Source: Salvelinus alpinus
Taxonomy: Eukaryota > Chordata > Actinopteri > Salmoniformes > Salmonidae
NCBI RefSeq assembly: GCF_045679555.1
Contig: NC_092100.1
Location: 29,823,106-29,887,105, forward strand
Length of the DNA: 64,000 bases
Direction of reading: 5' to 3'
Position 1 is the first letter of the stretch. Each line of letters begins with the position of its first letter. This document shows positions 29,416 through 41,600 of the stretch, piece by piece. The notes under the pieces were generated by a model. It ran no database searches and had not been told where the DNA came from. It saw only the letters and a program-made list of their open reading frames with translations. The position numbers and the translations under genes are program-made.

Positions 29416-30005
29416 CAGAACAAAAATATAAATGCCATGTTTTATGAGCTGAAATAAAATATCCTTGACATTTTCCATATCCTGAAAAAGCTTACTTCTC
29501 TAAAATGTGCACAAATTAGTTTACATCCCTGTTAGTGAGCATTTCTCCTTTGCCAAGATAATACATCCACCTGGCAGGTGTGGCATATCAATAAGATGAT
29601 CATTACACAGGTTCACCTTGTACTGGGGACAATAAGAACACTCTAAAATGTGCAGTTTTGTCACACAAGACAATGTCACAGATGTCTCAAATTGAGGAAG
29701 CGTGCAATTGGCATGCTGACTAGAATGTCCACCAGAGCTCTTGTCAGAGAATTTAATGTTCATTTCTCTACCATAAGCCGCCTCCAATGTAATTTTAGAG
29801 CAATTTTGCACAGCCATTGAAGAGTGGGACAACATTCCACAGGCCAAAATCAACCGCCTGATCAACTCTGTGAAGTAGATGTGTCGTGCTGCATGAGGAA
29901 AAATGGTGGTCACACCAAATACTGACTGGTTTTCTGATTCACGCCTCTACCTTTAAAAAAAAGGTATCTGTGACCAACAGGTGCATATCTGTATTCCCAG
30001 TCATG
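29416..30005 (+). mobile_element. Internally deleted Tc1-like element
   Basis: Starts AGAACAAAAATATAAATGCC and keeps the 5' half through CTCTACCATAAGCCGCCTCC. It then jumps to a 3' segment with GAAGAGTGGGACAACATTCC and ends near GTGACCAACAGGTGCATATC. The transposase centre is lost, so it is nonautonomous. Confidence 0.75.
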
Positions 30006-30019
30006 TGAAATCCATAGAT

Positions 30020-30346
30020 GAAACTATTTACATTGACAACCCCCTCTTTATTTTTACACTGCTGCTACTCGCTGTTTATTATCTATGCATAGTCACTTTA
30101 CAAATTACCTTGACTAACCTGTACCCCCGCACATTGACTCGGTACCGGTACCCCCTGTATATAGCCTCATTATTGTTATGTAAATATCTTGTTACTTTTT
30201 GATTGTATTAAAAAATATATATTAGTAAATATGTTCTCAACTCTATTTCTTGAGCTGCATTGTTGGTTAAGGGCTTGTAAGTAAGCATTTCATGGTAAGG
30301 TCTTCACCTGTTGTATTCAGCGCATGTGACATACAATTTGATTTGA
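30020..30346 (+). mobile_element. 3' end of a second LINE family (RSg-1/L2-like)
   Basis: Runs through ACCTGTACCCCCGCACATTG, AGGGCTTGTAAGTAAGCATT and ends ATACAATTTGATTTGAT. An inverted copy of the same end lies at 42840-43105. Confidence 0.65.
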
Positions 30347-30520
30347 TATGGAACAATTGGGTGTGGACTCTTTCTTTTGCCCCTAAGTACAAACCCCACA
30401 AGCTCTACCTGGTCTTTCTTGCCCAGATTTCTTGAGTTTAGTCTATGTCATCCACACCACTAGGACTGTACACTCATAAGATTGTCTCTTCCAATTGAAC
30501 TTGTTTCCAGGTGATTCAGA

Positions 30521-33500
30521 ATGGGGGAAAAGCCGATTTGGGAACAGATAGGATCCAGTTTTGTGCAACATTACTACCAGCTTTTTGACACGGACAGGAC
30601 CCAGCTTGGAGCAATATATGTGAGTCTGTACCAATGAATATTAATCATAGTTCTGCTTTCCTGTGTCCTGTTCTCACCACTGCAGTCTTCACCCCCTTGC
30701 ATTTATTCCACCATCACTTTCAACAGTAACCACCTCTGCATCTGTTATAACTCATTTAGTAATGATTTTCAATAATGAATTGGATATTTGTTCATGTTCA
30801 GTTGTTTTTTTCAAATAGAAAAGTAGTGCATCATACAATATCTCCAGACCTGTGAGCAAATGCTCCCTGATAATTCCATTCCAAACACTATCCAAGGGAA
30901 AGATTGTTGAATCAATTCATGTTCTGTAGTCTTGCCCTATTTCAATGTTACTGTTCAAACCTTTACTTGGTTTATGTGTTTCAGAGACTGATCCTAGACC
31001 TAGATCAAATAAGTTTTGACAAGCATTCATCTGAGGAACGTTTTGGGCCAAAGAAGTATCAAGTTAGACTGTGGGACAGGCAAATATGCATACTACTTTG
31101 ACACTTACAAGCTAAAGCATAATATATTTCAATAAGAGGTACAATAGACAGCATATAGTTACTTATTTTAAGCTGTTCAAATAATTGTAATGTCCATTTA
31201 TCAATCATGAGAACAAGCAAGTTGTTGATTGTTCCCTTTTCTTTACATTCAGCTTAGTTAGCATTCTTGAGTCAATGTGTTGTTTTTGAGCCCCCTATTG
31301 GTAGCACAATTTATATTTTTAGATGGGAGGAGAACTGCACAAGCTATGACCCATTTACACTATTATACAAATCTATTACTGAAAGGCTTCTGGTAACTCT
31401 ATTTTGCCCTTAAACAATAATTCCATTTTTATCAAAGAATAAGGTAAGAGCAGCAGAGCCCGTTCTTCTATTCTTCTTCCACATGGTACATGACTAAATA
31501 GTTGCATATTCCCTCACTCTCTCATACCCTAACTTGAGTACGCGTAGAAAAGTTAGTCATGAATAAAACAGATTGGGAGTCGGGACATACCTCACATCCT
31601 TCCACCCTATACCACCAATGTGCCTTCTCCCACTGACAAACTCAAACCTCTGCTTTTCCTTTTTACAGATCGATGCATCATGCCTTACATGGGAGGGACA
31701 GCAATTCCAGGGAAAAGTAGCGATTGTCGAGAAACTTTCCGTGAGTGACATTTTAAAATATACCTGAGCATGACAGAATGGAATGTCTCAATAGTATGTC
31801 AGGGGCGCATCTTGGTGGAATGTGCTTGTCTCAGATACATCTCATGTTTATTATTTCTTCTTTTCAGACTCTCCCCTTCTTAAAAATAGCTCACAGTATA
31901 ACAGCACAAGACCACCAGCCCACACCTGACAGCTGTATAATGAGTATGGTAGTAGGACAATTAAAAGTAAGTAATTGTCATTCTAATACTGTAAAAATGT
32001 ACACTACCGTTCTAAAGTTTGGGGTCACTTTTTGAAAGAAAAGCACATTTTTTCCATGAAAGTAACTGACTATTGTAGCTGGAAACGGCACATTTTTTAT
32101 GGAATATCTACATAGGCGTACAGAGGCCCATTATCAGCAACCATCAATCCTGTGTTCCAATGGCATGTTGTGTTAGCTAATCCAAGTTGATCATTTTAAA
32201 AGGCTAATTGATCATTAGAAAACCCTTGCCTAGAAGGCCAGCATCTCGGAGTCGCCTCTTCACTGTTGATGTTGAGACTGGTATTTTGCGTGTACTATTT
32301 AATGAAGCTGCCAGTTGAGGACTTGTGTGGCGTCTGTTTCTCAAACTAGACACTCTAATGTACTTGTCCTTCTGCTCAGTTGTGCACTGGGGCCTCCCAC
32401 TCTTTCTATTCTGGTTAGAGCCAGTTTGCGCTTTTCTGTGAAGGGAGTATTACACAGCGTTGTACGAAGCTTCAGTTTCTTGGCAATTTCTCGCATGGAA
32501 TCGCCTTCATTTCTCAGAACAAGAAAAGACTGACGAGTTTCAGAAGAAAGGTCTTTGTTTCTGGCCATTTTGAGCCTGTAATTGAACCCATAAATGCTGA
32601 TGCTCTAGATACTCAACTAGTCTAAAGAAGGCTTCTTTAATCAGCTTTCAGCTGTGCTAACATAATTGCAAAAGGGTTTTCTAATGATCAATTAGCCTTT
32701 TAAAATGATAAACTTGGATTAGCTAACACAATGTGCCACTGGAACACAGGAGTGATGGTTGCTGATAATGGGTCTCTGTACTACAGGTCGACCGATTATG
32801 ATTTTTCAACGCCGATACTGATTTTTGGAGGACCAAAAAAAGCCGATGCCGATTTAAATATATATATATATATATTTGTAATAATGACAATTACAACAAT
32901 ACTGAATGAACACTTATTTTTACTTAATATAATACATCAATAAAATCAATTTAGCCTCAAATAAATAATGAAACATGTTCAATTTGGTTTAAATAATGCA
33001 AAAACAAAGTGTTGGAGAAGAAAGTAAAGTGAAATTTGTGCCATGTAAAAAAGCTAACGTTTAAGTTCCTTGCTCAGAACATGAGAACATATGAAAGCTG
33101 GTGGTTCCTTTTAACATGAGTCTTCAATATTCCCGGGTAAGAAGTTTTAGGTTGTAGTTTTTATAGGAATTATAGGACTATTTCCCTCTATACGATTTGT
33201 ATTTCATATACCTTTGACTATTGGATGTTCTTATAGGCACTTTAGTATTGCCAGTGTAACAGTATAGCTTCCATCCCTCTCCTCGCCGCTACCTGGGCTC
33301 GAACCAGGAACACATCGACAACAGCCACCCTCGAAGCAGCGTTACCCATGCAGAGCAAGGGGAACAACTACTCCAAGTCTCAGAGCGAGTGACGTTTGAA
33401 ACGCTATTAGCGCGCACCCCCATTTCACATCGGTTACACCAGCCTAATCTCGGGAGTTGATAGGCTTGAAGTCATAAACAGCGCAATGCTTGAAGCAAAG

Positions 33501-36500
33501 AGCTGCTAGCAAAACGCACGAAAGTGCTGTTTGAATGAATGCTTACGAGCCTGCTGGTGCATACCATCGCTCAGACTGCTCTATCAAATCATAGACTTAA
33601 TTATAACATAATAACACACAGAAATACGAGCCGTAGGTCATTAATATGGTCGAATCCGGAAACTATCATCTCGAAAACAACATGTATTCTTTCAGTGAAA
33701 TACGGAACCGTTCCGTATTTTATCTAATGGGTGGCATCCATAAGTCTAAATATTCCTGTTACATTGCACAACCTTCAATGTTATGTCATAATTACGTAAA
33801 ATTCTGGCAAATTAGTTCGCAATGAGCCAGGCGGCCCAAACTGTTGCATATACCCTGACTACGTGCAATGAACGCAAGAGAAGTGACACAATTTCACCTG
33901 GTTAATATTGCCTGCTAACCTGGAAACCTTTTAGCTAAATATGCAGGTTTAAAAATATATACTTCTGTGTATTGATTTTAAGAAAGGCATTGATGTTTAT
34001 GGTTAGGTACAGTCGTGCAACGATTGTGCTTTTTTCGCAAATGCGCTTTTGTTAACTCATCCCTTACTTTGGCGAAGTTGGCTGTCTTTGTTAGGAAGAA
34101 ATAATTTGCAATGAGCTAGGCGGCCCAAACTGCTGCATATACCCTGACTCTTTTGCAAGAGAAGTGACACCATTTTTCCTAGTTAAAAGAAATTAATGTT
34201 AGCAGGCAATATTAACTAAATATGCAGGTTTAAAAAATATATACTTTTGTATTGATTTTAAGAAAGGCATTGATGTTTATGGTTAGGTACACGTTGGAGC
34301 AACGACGGTCCTTTTTCGCGAATGCGCACCGCATCGATTATATGCAACGCAGGACACGCTAGATAAACTAGTAATATCATCAACCATGTGTAGTTATAAC
34401 TAGTGATTATGATTGATTGATTGTTTTTTTATAAGATAACTTTAATGCTAGCTAGCAACTTACCTTGGTTTCTTAGTGCATTCGCGTAACAGGCAGGCTC
34501 CTCGTGAGGCAGGTGGTTAGAGCGTTGGACTCGTTAACCGTAAGGTTGAAAGATTGAATCCCTGAGCTGACAAGGTAAAAATCTGTCGTTCTGCCCCATA
34601 ACAAGGCAGTTAACCCACCGTTCCTAGGCCGTCATTGAAAATAAGAATGTGTTCTTAACTGACTTGCCTAGTTAAATAAAGGTGGAAAAAAAATATGAAT
34701 CGCCGTCCAAAAATACAGATTTCCGGTTGTTATGAAAACTTGAAATCGGCCCTAATTAATCGGTCGACCTCTACTCTGTACGCCTATGTAGATATTACAT
34801 TAAAAATCAGCCGTTTTCAGCTACAATAGTCATTTACAACATTAACAATATTTATGTTATTTTAATGGACCAAAAAAAGTAGCTTTTCTTTAAAAAACAA
34901 GGAAATATCTAAGTGACCCCAAACCTTTGAACAGTACTGTATATTGCCAGTTTCTTAAACTAACAACTGAATAGCTTACAGGCAAGAAATCCCCACCTGC
35001 TTTGAAAATTACTGTATTTGTTTAAATCGTTTTAAATGAAGAGTCAGTTCTGTCTGTTGGATCAAACTGTGTGTTGTACCTAGCTGTGCTTTTTAACATC
35101 TGTTTTCAGCTTCACAGTTTCAAGCCCTTTGTTCACCAAGTTGATATAACTAGCTATGCTTTTATTAATCTGCCGAAGCAAATAGACAGAATAAGCCATG
35201 GACCAAGCCTTCCTATGTTAGTAAAAACAAGGGTATGTGTGTGAGGTAGGTAAGTCGTTTGCACATTAGAAGTCAGGGCTATTGTATTTTGTCTGTCTCG
35301 CAGGCAGATGACCAGGTCCTGGGCTTCCAGCACACGTTGTTGCTGGAAGATTATAGGAAAATTATAGGAAAAATTATAAAAATTATAGGAATGCCTGGGT
35401 TTGCACCAACAAATTCTTCAGGCTTGCCCTGCACAACCTTTGTCCTATCTGTGGTTTTATGACCCATCTTCTCCCTACTTACTGTCAGTAAGGGTCGGTG
35501 TTCTGAGTGACCATGGGTCAGTTGGGCTTTTACTAATCTTACGCCATAGAGGGATCCTTCCAAACTAGAGTTTGGTAATTAGAGACCACAGTGCGTTCAG
35601 GGCGCTACATTTATCTAATCACCAATTTTTCCCACTCTGCTTAAAGTCATGCTCCGGTACCTTGGTCGACTAGTCTTTTTTTTTTTTTACCACCCTCTTT
35701 GGGCTGGACGTGTCAATGTGTAGTTCATACGAGCAGAATTACTGTCTTTCTGCATTTGGCCACAAAATCCCAGGTTTGAAAGCGTCTGTTTTTTGGAAAC
35801 TGTGCTGCGCCATTTTCCCTAGCAATTAAAGTTCCAGACGATGAGATTCAGCCCCTTGCCATTTTAGTGACAGCTAGCCAGAATTACAAACAGGAGAGCG
35901 AGAGAGAGCAATGACGTGGTGCACATATGTGATGTTGTACACAATTTTCAGGACCACTTTTGGCTCATGGGCGCTACTTTCAGAACTACTGGCTAAAAAG
36001 TATACAAAGTACTGGACAATCCCTTTTAAAAGAGAGGGGAAATGCACTATAAACTGCAACAAACAAGTGGTTTATTGAATTTGAACTGAGATTATAGTGA
36101 AGCCTGGCTTGTTTGACAAATTATTAACTAGTCTAAGCCACAGTAATGGCATTATATGAAAGCTCTGATCTTCACTGTGGATCTTGAACTTGCAATCTGC
36201 TTTTTAGAACATTCATGTGTCATTTGAAGACGCCAATGCCGTCATGATCACTGAGCAGTTACCATTGCAGAGTTGTGTAAGCCTAGTCTCCACTGACAAC
36301 TAAAGAGATTACTTGCTTTTTGTCTGTATCTCCATTAGTGCCTGTTCACACCTGTGTGTGTGCTCTGTTTAGCTAGAAAAGCCTTGTGAGGAATTGGGGT
36401 TTGCCACAAGCCTATTGATTGAAAAAAAAAAATTCATGATAGAGTGGAATAACAGGAATGTGTGTTGTGTGCAGGCAGTTTGTTGCTTTGACCAAGACAG

Positions 36501-36702
36501 AATCAACTATTGTCAGAGATGCACCCAACTGTGGATTGGATTCACTGTCATAACTGTGACTTTACTAAGCTCTCTCTTTGTGTTACAGGCTGATGAGGAC
36601 CCCATCATGGGATTTCATCAGAGTTTCATCCTGAAGAACATTAATGATGCCTGGGTATGCACCAATGACATGTTCCGGCTCGCGCTGCACAATTTCGGCT
36701 AA
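30521..36702 (+). CDS. nutf2: NUTF2, nuclear transport factor 2 (complete, four coding exons)
   Basis: NTF2 is the small homodimer that binds RanGDP and FxFG nucleoporins and carries RanGDP into the nucleus (family knowledge). Coding exons are 30521-30619 (33 codons; exon begins 30511), 31669-31740 (24), 31868-31966 (33) and 36589-36702 (37 plus TAA). All are phase 0 with GT-AG introns and total exactly 127 residues, the family length. Recognisable segments are [66 protein letters not shown] and the end [16 protein letters not shown]. The family is nearly invariant and no key residue appears changed. Intron 4 (31967-36588) holds a nested transposon block and a decayed NTF2-like exon pair. Plus strand, downstream of TSNAXIP1 and upstream of EDC4. 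Confidence 0.97.
33254..33438 (-). mobile_element. tRNA-derived SINE, minus orientation
   Basis: On the minus strand the B box GGTTCGAGCCC falls at about 33295-33305, preceded by a body with ACTCGCTCTGAGACTTGGAG and a GTGTAACCGATGTGAAAT start. Confidence 0.6.
33805..34330 (+). repeat. Tandem duplication of about 260-300 bp
   Basis: Both copies contain GCAATGAGCCAGGCGGCCCA-like sequence (33820 and 34108), CATATACCCTGACT, AAATATGCAGGTTTAAAAA and GGCATTGATGTTTATGGTTA (33988 and 34265). Confidence 0.85.
34497..34684 (+). mobile_element. HpaI-type salmonid SINE
   Basis: tRNA-like head GGTTAGAGCGTTGGACTCGT, then GAGCTGACAAGGTAAAAATC, TTCCTAGGCCGTCATTGAAA and the tail ACTTGCCTAGTTAAATAAAG. A strong lineage marker for salmonids. 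Confidence 0.85.
35110..35462 (+). pseudogene. Decayed duplicate of NUTF2 exons 4 and 5 inside intron 4
   Basis: Exon 4-like 35110-35232 (41 codons, open, AG acceptor, AGG|GTATGT donor, phase 0) reads [14 protein letters not shown] near its start and LPMLVKTR at its end, in the positions of [11 protein letters not shown] and MSMVVGQLK of true exon 4. After a 71-bp intron, the exon 5-like part starts at 35304 with [15 protein letters not shown] (true exon: [16 protein letters not shown]). From 35390, in another frame, it reads [17 protein letters not shown] (true exon: [17 protein letters not shown]). The GCC of AW lies 89 nt from the exon start here and 60 nt in the true exon, so 29 extra bases break the frame. 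They lie in an A/T-rich tract of repeated ATTATAGGAAA-like units. Read as it stands, the exon gives 52 codons ending in TGA at 35462. It is either a dead alternative exon pair or the remains of a partial gene duplication. Confidence 0.8.
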
Positions 36703-37281
36703 GGACACCAGAGGTGGGCAGAGTGGATATAAGGGAAGGCTGAGGATGGGGAAGGTCTTGCAGAGACACCTAAACGCCCAACCTTCTCTTTGTATCATCC
36801 ATACCTGTTTGAGAAATTACACCGGATTCCAGATGTCAATCACAGAGACATGCAGGCACATAGGCTACATGCCTTCAACTGAAATGAGATCTGTTCCTTT
36901 GCTGAGAGTTCACAGATCCATCAGAGTCCCTTTCCCTACGCTGACCTGCATGATGCTGGGGAGCTTAAATATCTGAAGATGGCAGACAAGGAAGAAAATG
37001 TACCAATTTACCTTCACCATTTTAGTTTTATGTTCGGACTCAATGTCTTATATCCTCATGTTTTCTCATCGTACTCCCCTGTGTGTTATCAGCTTGCCTT
37101 ATTGTATACAACTAAATCTCTTTTTAAAAGTTTAATTTAACATTCATTGTTATGTCAGGTTGCTCTAGCGATCCAAATAATCATAGAAAATATTATCAAT
37201 AACATCCTTCCCTTAGACCAGCAAGCTTCCCATTTCCTCCTCATGCTCTCTGTGACAATGAATACAAAAGCCATGATACAC

Positions 37282-38190
37282 AATAAACCGTTTACTTTTT
37301 CTTAATGTGAGCTCATTGTTCCTCTGCCTTTCTTACCCATTTCTCTCCCTCCACTTACCTTGTCACTCTTATTTTAATTGTGTTCTTAGCATTATATTGT
37401 AAACAATTTAGGTTCTAGTCAGTAGTTCTATAGCACATTGTTGTATATGATCTGCTATAGCATGTATTTTCTTGAGCAAGATTCAGCCTATATATATATA
37501 TATATGGACATAGGGTTCCCTCAATTTTCCCCCAAAAATAATTGTCCTTTGGCCGGTACTGCAGAAATAGAAACCCATAATGAGTTGAAGTATGCTCTTG
37601 GAAATTGGGATCACTTTGTGCCATCAATGTACTGTAGCATTGACCTGACATTTTTGGAGAGGCTTTGCAAGTGTTCTTTTGCAAGACGAGGAACAGGCAA
37701 ATGTCAAACTGCCTTATTCATAATTTTTTCTTTTTACAATGATATATCATGGCATCTCTTTTCCACATGGAACAGAATGTACGGACTGCACATTTTAATT
37801 CCATACATTGTTTTGGAAAATAAATAAACAGTTCTTGCCTGTTGTGTGACAAGGAAATCCCCAAGACTTTTCCTGCAGGAAAAGTAAAGTGGCGGTGGGG
37901 GCCACTTCTCTCATACGATCATATTTTTACAATTAAATTTGTCTAGCAATGGAGTTTATTTTTTTCTATTTAGATTTGATTTACAGTTTATAATTATCTA
38001 TTGTTTGCTGTCAATCAATGACTGGCATAACTAATGCTTTTCCTCCCTCATCAGCCAGTGTGTTGGCTACTGGTTTTGTTTTCCCTGATGGTACACTGGT
38101 TCAATTAAGAAGATCAAAGGCATCTCTTCAAGGTCTGCTATCATTCACAGATGTACAAGGTATTCTATTCTTCTGGCAGACAGAAATAAA
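37282..38190 (+). terminator. Candidate NUTF2 3' UTR and poly(A) signals
   Basis: AATAAA occurs at 37282-37287, at 37819-37824 overlapping 37823-37828, and at 38185-38190. The interval after the NUTF2 stop is A/T-rich, has a short (TA)n near 37488-37504 and shows no other coding signal, consistent with a long 3' UTR. An open frame at 37438-37827 lies inside it and has no recognisable product. Confidence 0.45.
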
Positions 38191-38624
38191 AGACGTATGA
38201 AAAGTATGACTTTTATTGTGTTTATTGGTTTTCAGCAGGGTTCAAGAAGGGCTTCCGCATATTTGAGATGGGCACAAAGCATTTTTCTTAGCTCATGCTG
38301 TTTTCTGTGTATGGAATCTGAATGTATTTTCTATGACATAGCATTATTTTATTAGTGCCGTGGAGGGTAGGAAATGCATGAACACCTAGTTTGTAGTGTT
38401 GGACAACGAACTATGTTAAAGAAGCCAGCCAGAATAATTGCACATTTTCGCCGTAATTATTAAAGTATACATGATCGGACTCTTATTTTGAAGCAATCCA
38501 AGAAAATCCGTGACCCAGAAGTGCTTAGTTATACTTGCCTGCTTCACAAAACTGACAGCATAGAACGAAAATATAAATAATTTCGCTCCCCTCTGACGAA
38601 TCCGTTTCCCCCTATCCCTTACCT

Positions 38625-41600
38625 ATGGCTTCAAATTCAAACATAGATATAGAGGGTGCAACCCAGCATCTTCGTGACATATTAAAGTTGGATAGACCCG
38701 GGAACAACGTAGGTAAGTTTACCGGGAATGAAAAGGTGGATAAGGGCTTTTAGGCCGCATTACAAGCTAACGTTACCTAGCCTTCTACCTAACTAACGTT
38801 AGCATGCTAGCAAACGTTAGGTATGGACGCTGCAAAATGCAAACTAGCTAAGCGTGTTCACATTTGTAGCTAGCTAGTTTACGTTAATTACGTGTGAAAA
38901 TGTGGCTTAAGATAGTTAGCTTACGTTCGCTAATTTACAACTTGCGAACCTATTGGTTAGCTGGACTGCTAGCTAGGCTAGTTTAGTTAGCGAACTGACA
39001 AAGGTTGCTCGCAGTAACTAGTTAGATATTTTAACTAACTTACATCATTTTAACGTTAGTGTTTATTTAGCATGTTGCACCACGGCTAGCTAGCAAAACC
39101 ATTCAAGTTAACGTTAGTTAGGTAATTAGCTACAAAACAAAGTAGCTTACAACGTTAAAGGATGTTGGCTAACTAACATTACTAACTGACTTACAGGTTG
39201 GCTGTTTGCTTGTTTGGTAGTTAGTAATGCAACGTTCGTTATCAAACTTGCGTACTATGCATAGCTTGCTAGCTGGTTGGCATTTGGAAGTGAGCAAATG
39301 CTACCTACCACATAAGGTTAATTAATTAATGATGAGTAACTGGCTAGGTAGGTAACGTTAACTAAATAATTAGGCAGCAGGTACCAAATCATACCGCATG
39401 AGGTTGCCTAGTTTCTTTGGAAGCGATGAAATATCAGTCTTCGAAGTTCAACATTAAGAATGGGTTTTCTGGTGGCACAAGATTCCCCTTCTCTGTCAAA
39501 CGCATACTTTAAAAAAAATAGGGCTTCAAGATATCTTCGTTTGGTGATATCCAGTTACTCACAGGTGGTTGTTTTCGTAGACGCATCTCCATGTGAGAAC
39601 CAAAGAAAAACATCTTTCAATGGCGAATTGAATGGACTTCTACCGGGAGCTGGCAACAGGTCAACCATGGATGAATCCACAGGCCGTAATTCGGAGAACA
39701 TGAACGCCCAAGAGTGCCAGATAATGTAAGTAATAATGTTACCTCTACTTTATTCTGTTGTATTTTTTTCTGCCTGCACAGATTTCTCAGCTATTGAAAT
39801 TCACATTTGGTGTGCTGTGAAAATAATTTGGGTTGAAACCAATGTCCGCCCCTCCACCATATTGAGCACAACCTTACCCTAAACCTGTACCCTACCCTAA
39901 ACCGGGTTGGTATCCTGTCCCTTACTCTAAACTGGGTTCGTATCTCCCCCCACCCCTCTGGCTTTGTTCATGTTGTTTAGTCTTAGTTTACGCCTGTTTT
40001 CTTTTCTTTATACAATTGTAAAGTGACGTTGGGACCTTGCTAAGTGCTACAAGTCCCATTGATTAATAATGTTCCATCTAGATCTTTTAAGGAGATCAAG
40101 TACCCAGTTTGGAAACCTTGTATTTGGTTTCTTTACCAGCTGCCTCTCTGGGGATGATGGCTCCACTTGCATTCCCATCACATCAAGCAATGTTGAAATT
40201 GTGGCCAGTCGAGACTCAAGCATTGACAGCAAGGCCCGTGGCAGCAACAAGGTAAGACTTTAAGGATTAAAGACCCAGTACAGTCAAAATTCAGTTTTTC
40301 ATGTGTTTTGTATCATATTTGTACAATAGCTGATGAGTGTCTACATGTTAATGTTTTTTAAATGTATCTAAATTGTAAAGTGTTTTTGTCAATAATGTAT
40401 TTTTCATTGTGTCAGATCCCAGTAAGACTAGCTGTTGCTAATGGGGATAATAATAAATATCAAAATTACAAATCAGACAGTCCTAGCAATTTTAGCATGA
40501 GAAATGTTTTGCTAAATCGATTTTTGTACAATAATTTCTGACAATTTTAAATGGAAAACTATTACACTAAGTTACACTACATGACCAAAAGTATGTGGAC
40601 ACCACCTCGTCGAACATCTCATTACAAAATCATAGGAATTAATATGGAGTTGGTCCCCCCCTTTGTTACTGTAACTGCCTACACAGTTCTGGGAAGGCTT
40701 TCCACTAGATGTTGGGACATTGCTGCTGGGACTGGTTTCCGTTCAGCCACGAGCATTAGTGAGATTGGGCGATTAGGCCTGGTTCGCAGTCGGCATTCCA
40801 ATTCATCCCAAAGGTGTTTGATGGGGTTGAGGTTAGGGCTCTGTCTAGGCCAGTCAAATTCTTCCATACCTATCTCGACAAACCATTTCCTTATGGACCT
40901 TGCTTTGTGCACGGGGACATTGTCATGCTGAAATAGGATTGGGCCTTCCCCAAACTACTGTTGCCACAAAGTTGGAAACACAGAATCGTCTACAATATCA
41001 TTGTATGCTGTCGTCTTAAGATTTCCCTTCACTGGAACTAAGGGGCCTAGCCCGAACCATGAAAAACGCTCCGGACCATTATTCCTCCTCCACCAAACTT
41101 TACAGTTGTCACTATGCATTCGGGCAGGTAGCGCTCTCCTGGCATCCGCCAAACCCAGATTTGTCCATCGGACTGCCAGATGGTAAAGCGTGAGTCATCA
41201 TTCCCGCGAATGTATTTCCACTGCTCCAGAGTCCAATGGTGCCGATTTTTTCACCACTCCAGCCGACTCTTGGCATTGCGTATGGTGATTGTAGGCGTGT
41301 GTGCAGCTGCTCCGCCATGGAAACCCATTTCATGAAGCTCCAGGCAAACAGTTTCTGTGCTGACGTTGCTTCTAGTCAGTTTGGAACTCGGTAGTGAGGG
41401 TTGCAGCCGAACTGAGACGATTTTTACGCGTTTCACCACACGGCAGTCCCGTTCTGTGCGCTTGTGTGGCGTACCACTCCGCGGCTGAGCCGTTTTTGCC
41501 CCTAGACGTTTCTACATACCAATAACAGTACTTAGTTGACCGGAACAACTCTAGCAGGGCAGAAATTTTACGAACTGACTTGTGGAAAGGTGGCATCCTA

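Larger units (their letters stand above)
32784..34772. mobile_element. Nonautonomous DNA element with AGGTCGACCGATTA termini
   Basis: Inverted ends AGGTCGACCGATTATGA and, on the other side, TTAATCGGTCGACCT. Flanked by CTCTGTA on both sides (about 32773-32780 and 34773-34780), a 7-8 bp target duplication that suggests hAT-type insertion. Carries two SINEs and an internal ~260-bp tandem duplication; no transposase seen. Confidence 0.7.
32001..34940 (-). mobile_element. Tc1-like element in NUTF2 intron 4, split by another DNA element
   Basis: Termini ACTACCGTTCTAAAGTTTGG (left) and the reverse of AAGTGACCCCAAACCTTTGA (right). Minus-strand frame 32341-32568 ([20 protein letters not shown]) is the transposase N-terminal helix-turn-helix; the catalytic part is gone. 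Interrupted at 32784-34772. Confidence 0.8.

Noticed and set aside
29521-29913. 130-codon minus-strand open frame.
   Set aside because: It is the antisense of a Tc1-like nonautonomous element; no family match.
30985-31101. Exon-like open stretch after a good acceptor in NUTF2 intron 2 ([20 protein letters not shown]).
   Set aside because: In phase, but it resembles a common CTGATCCTAGA-type salmonid repeat, has no donor before the stop and only vague NTF2 similarity.
36206-36276. Open stretch [20 protein letters not shown] after an AG, considered as a third duplicated NTF2 exon.
   Set aside because: Similarity to exon 3 is weak and it lies after the exon 5-like block, so the order does not fit.
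37438-37827. 129-codon open frame downstream of NUTF2.
   Set aside because: Lies in the A/T-rich 3' UTR, contains a microsatellite-encoded YIYIYM run and has no recognisable domain.
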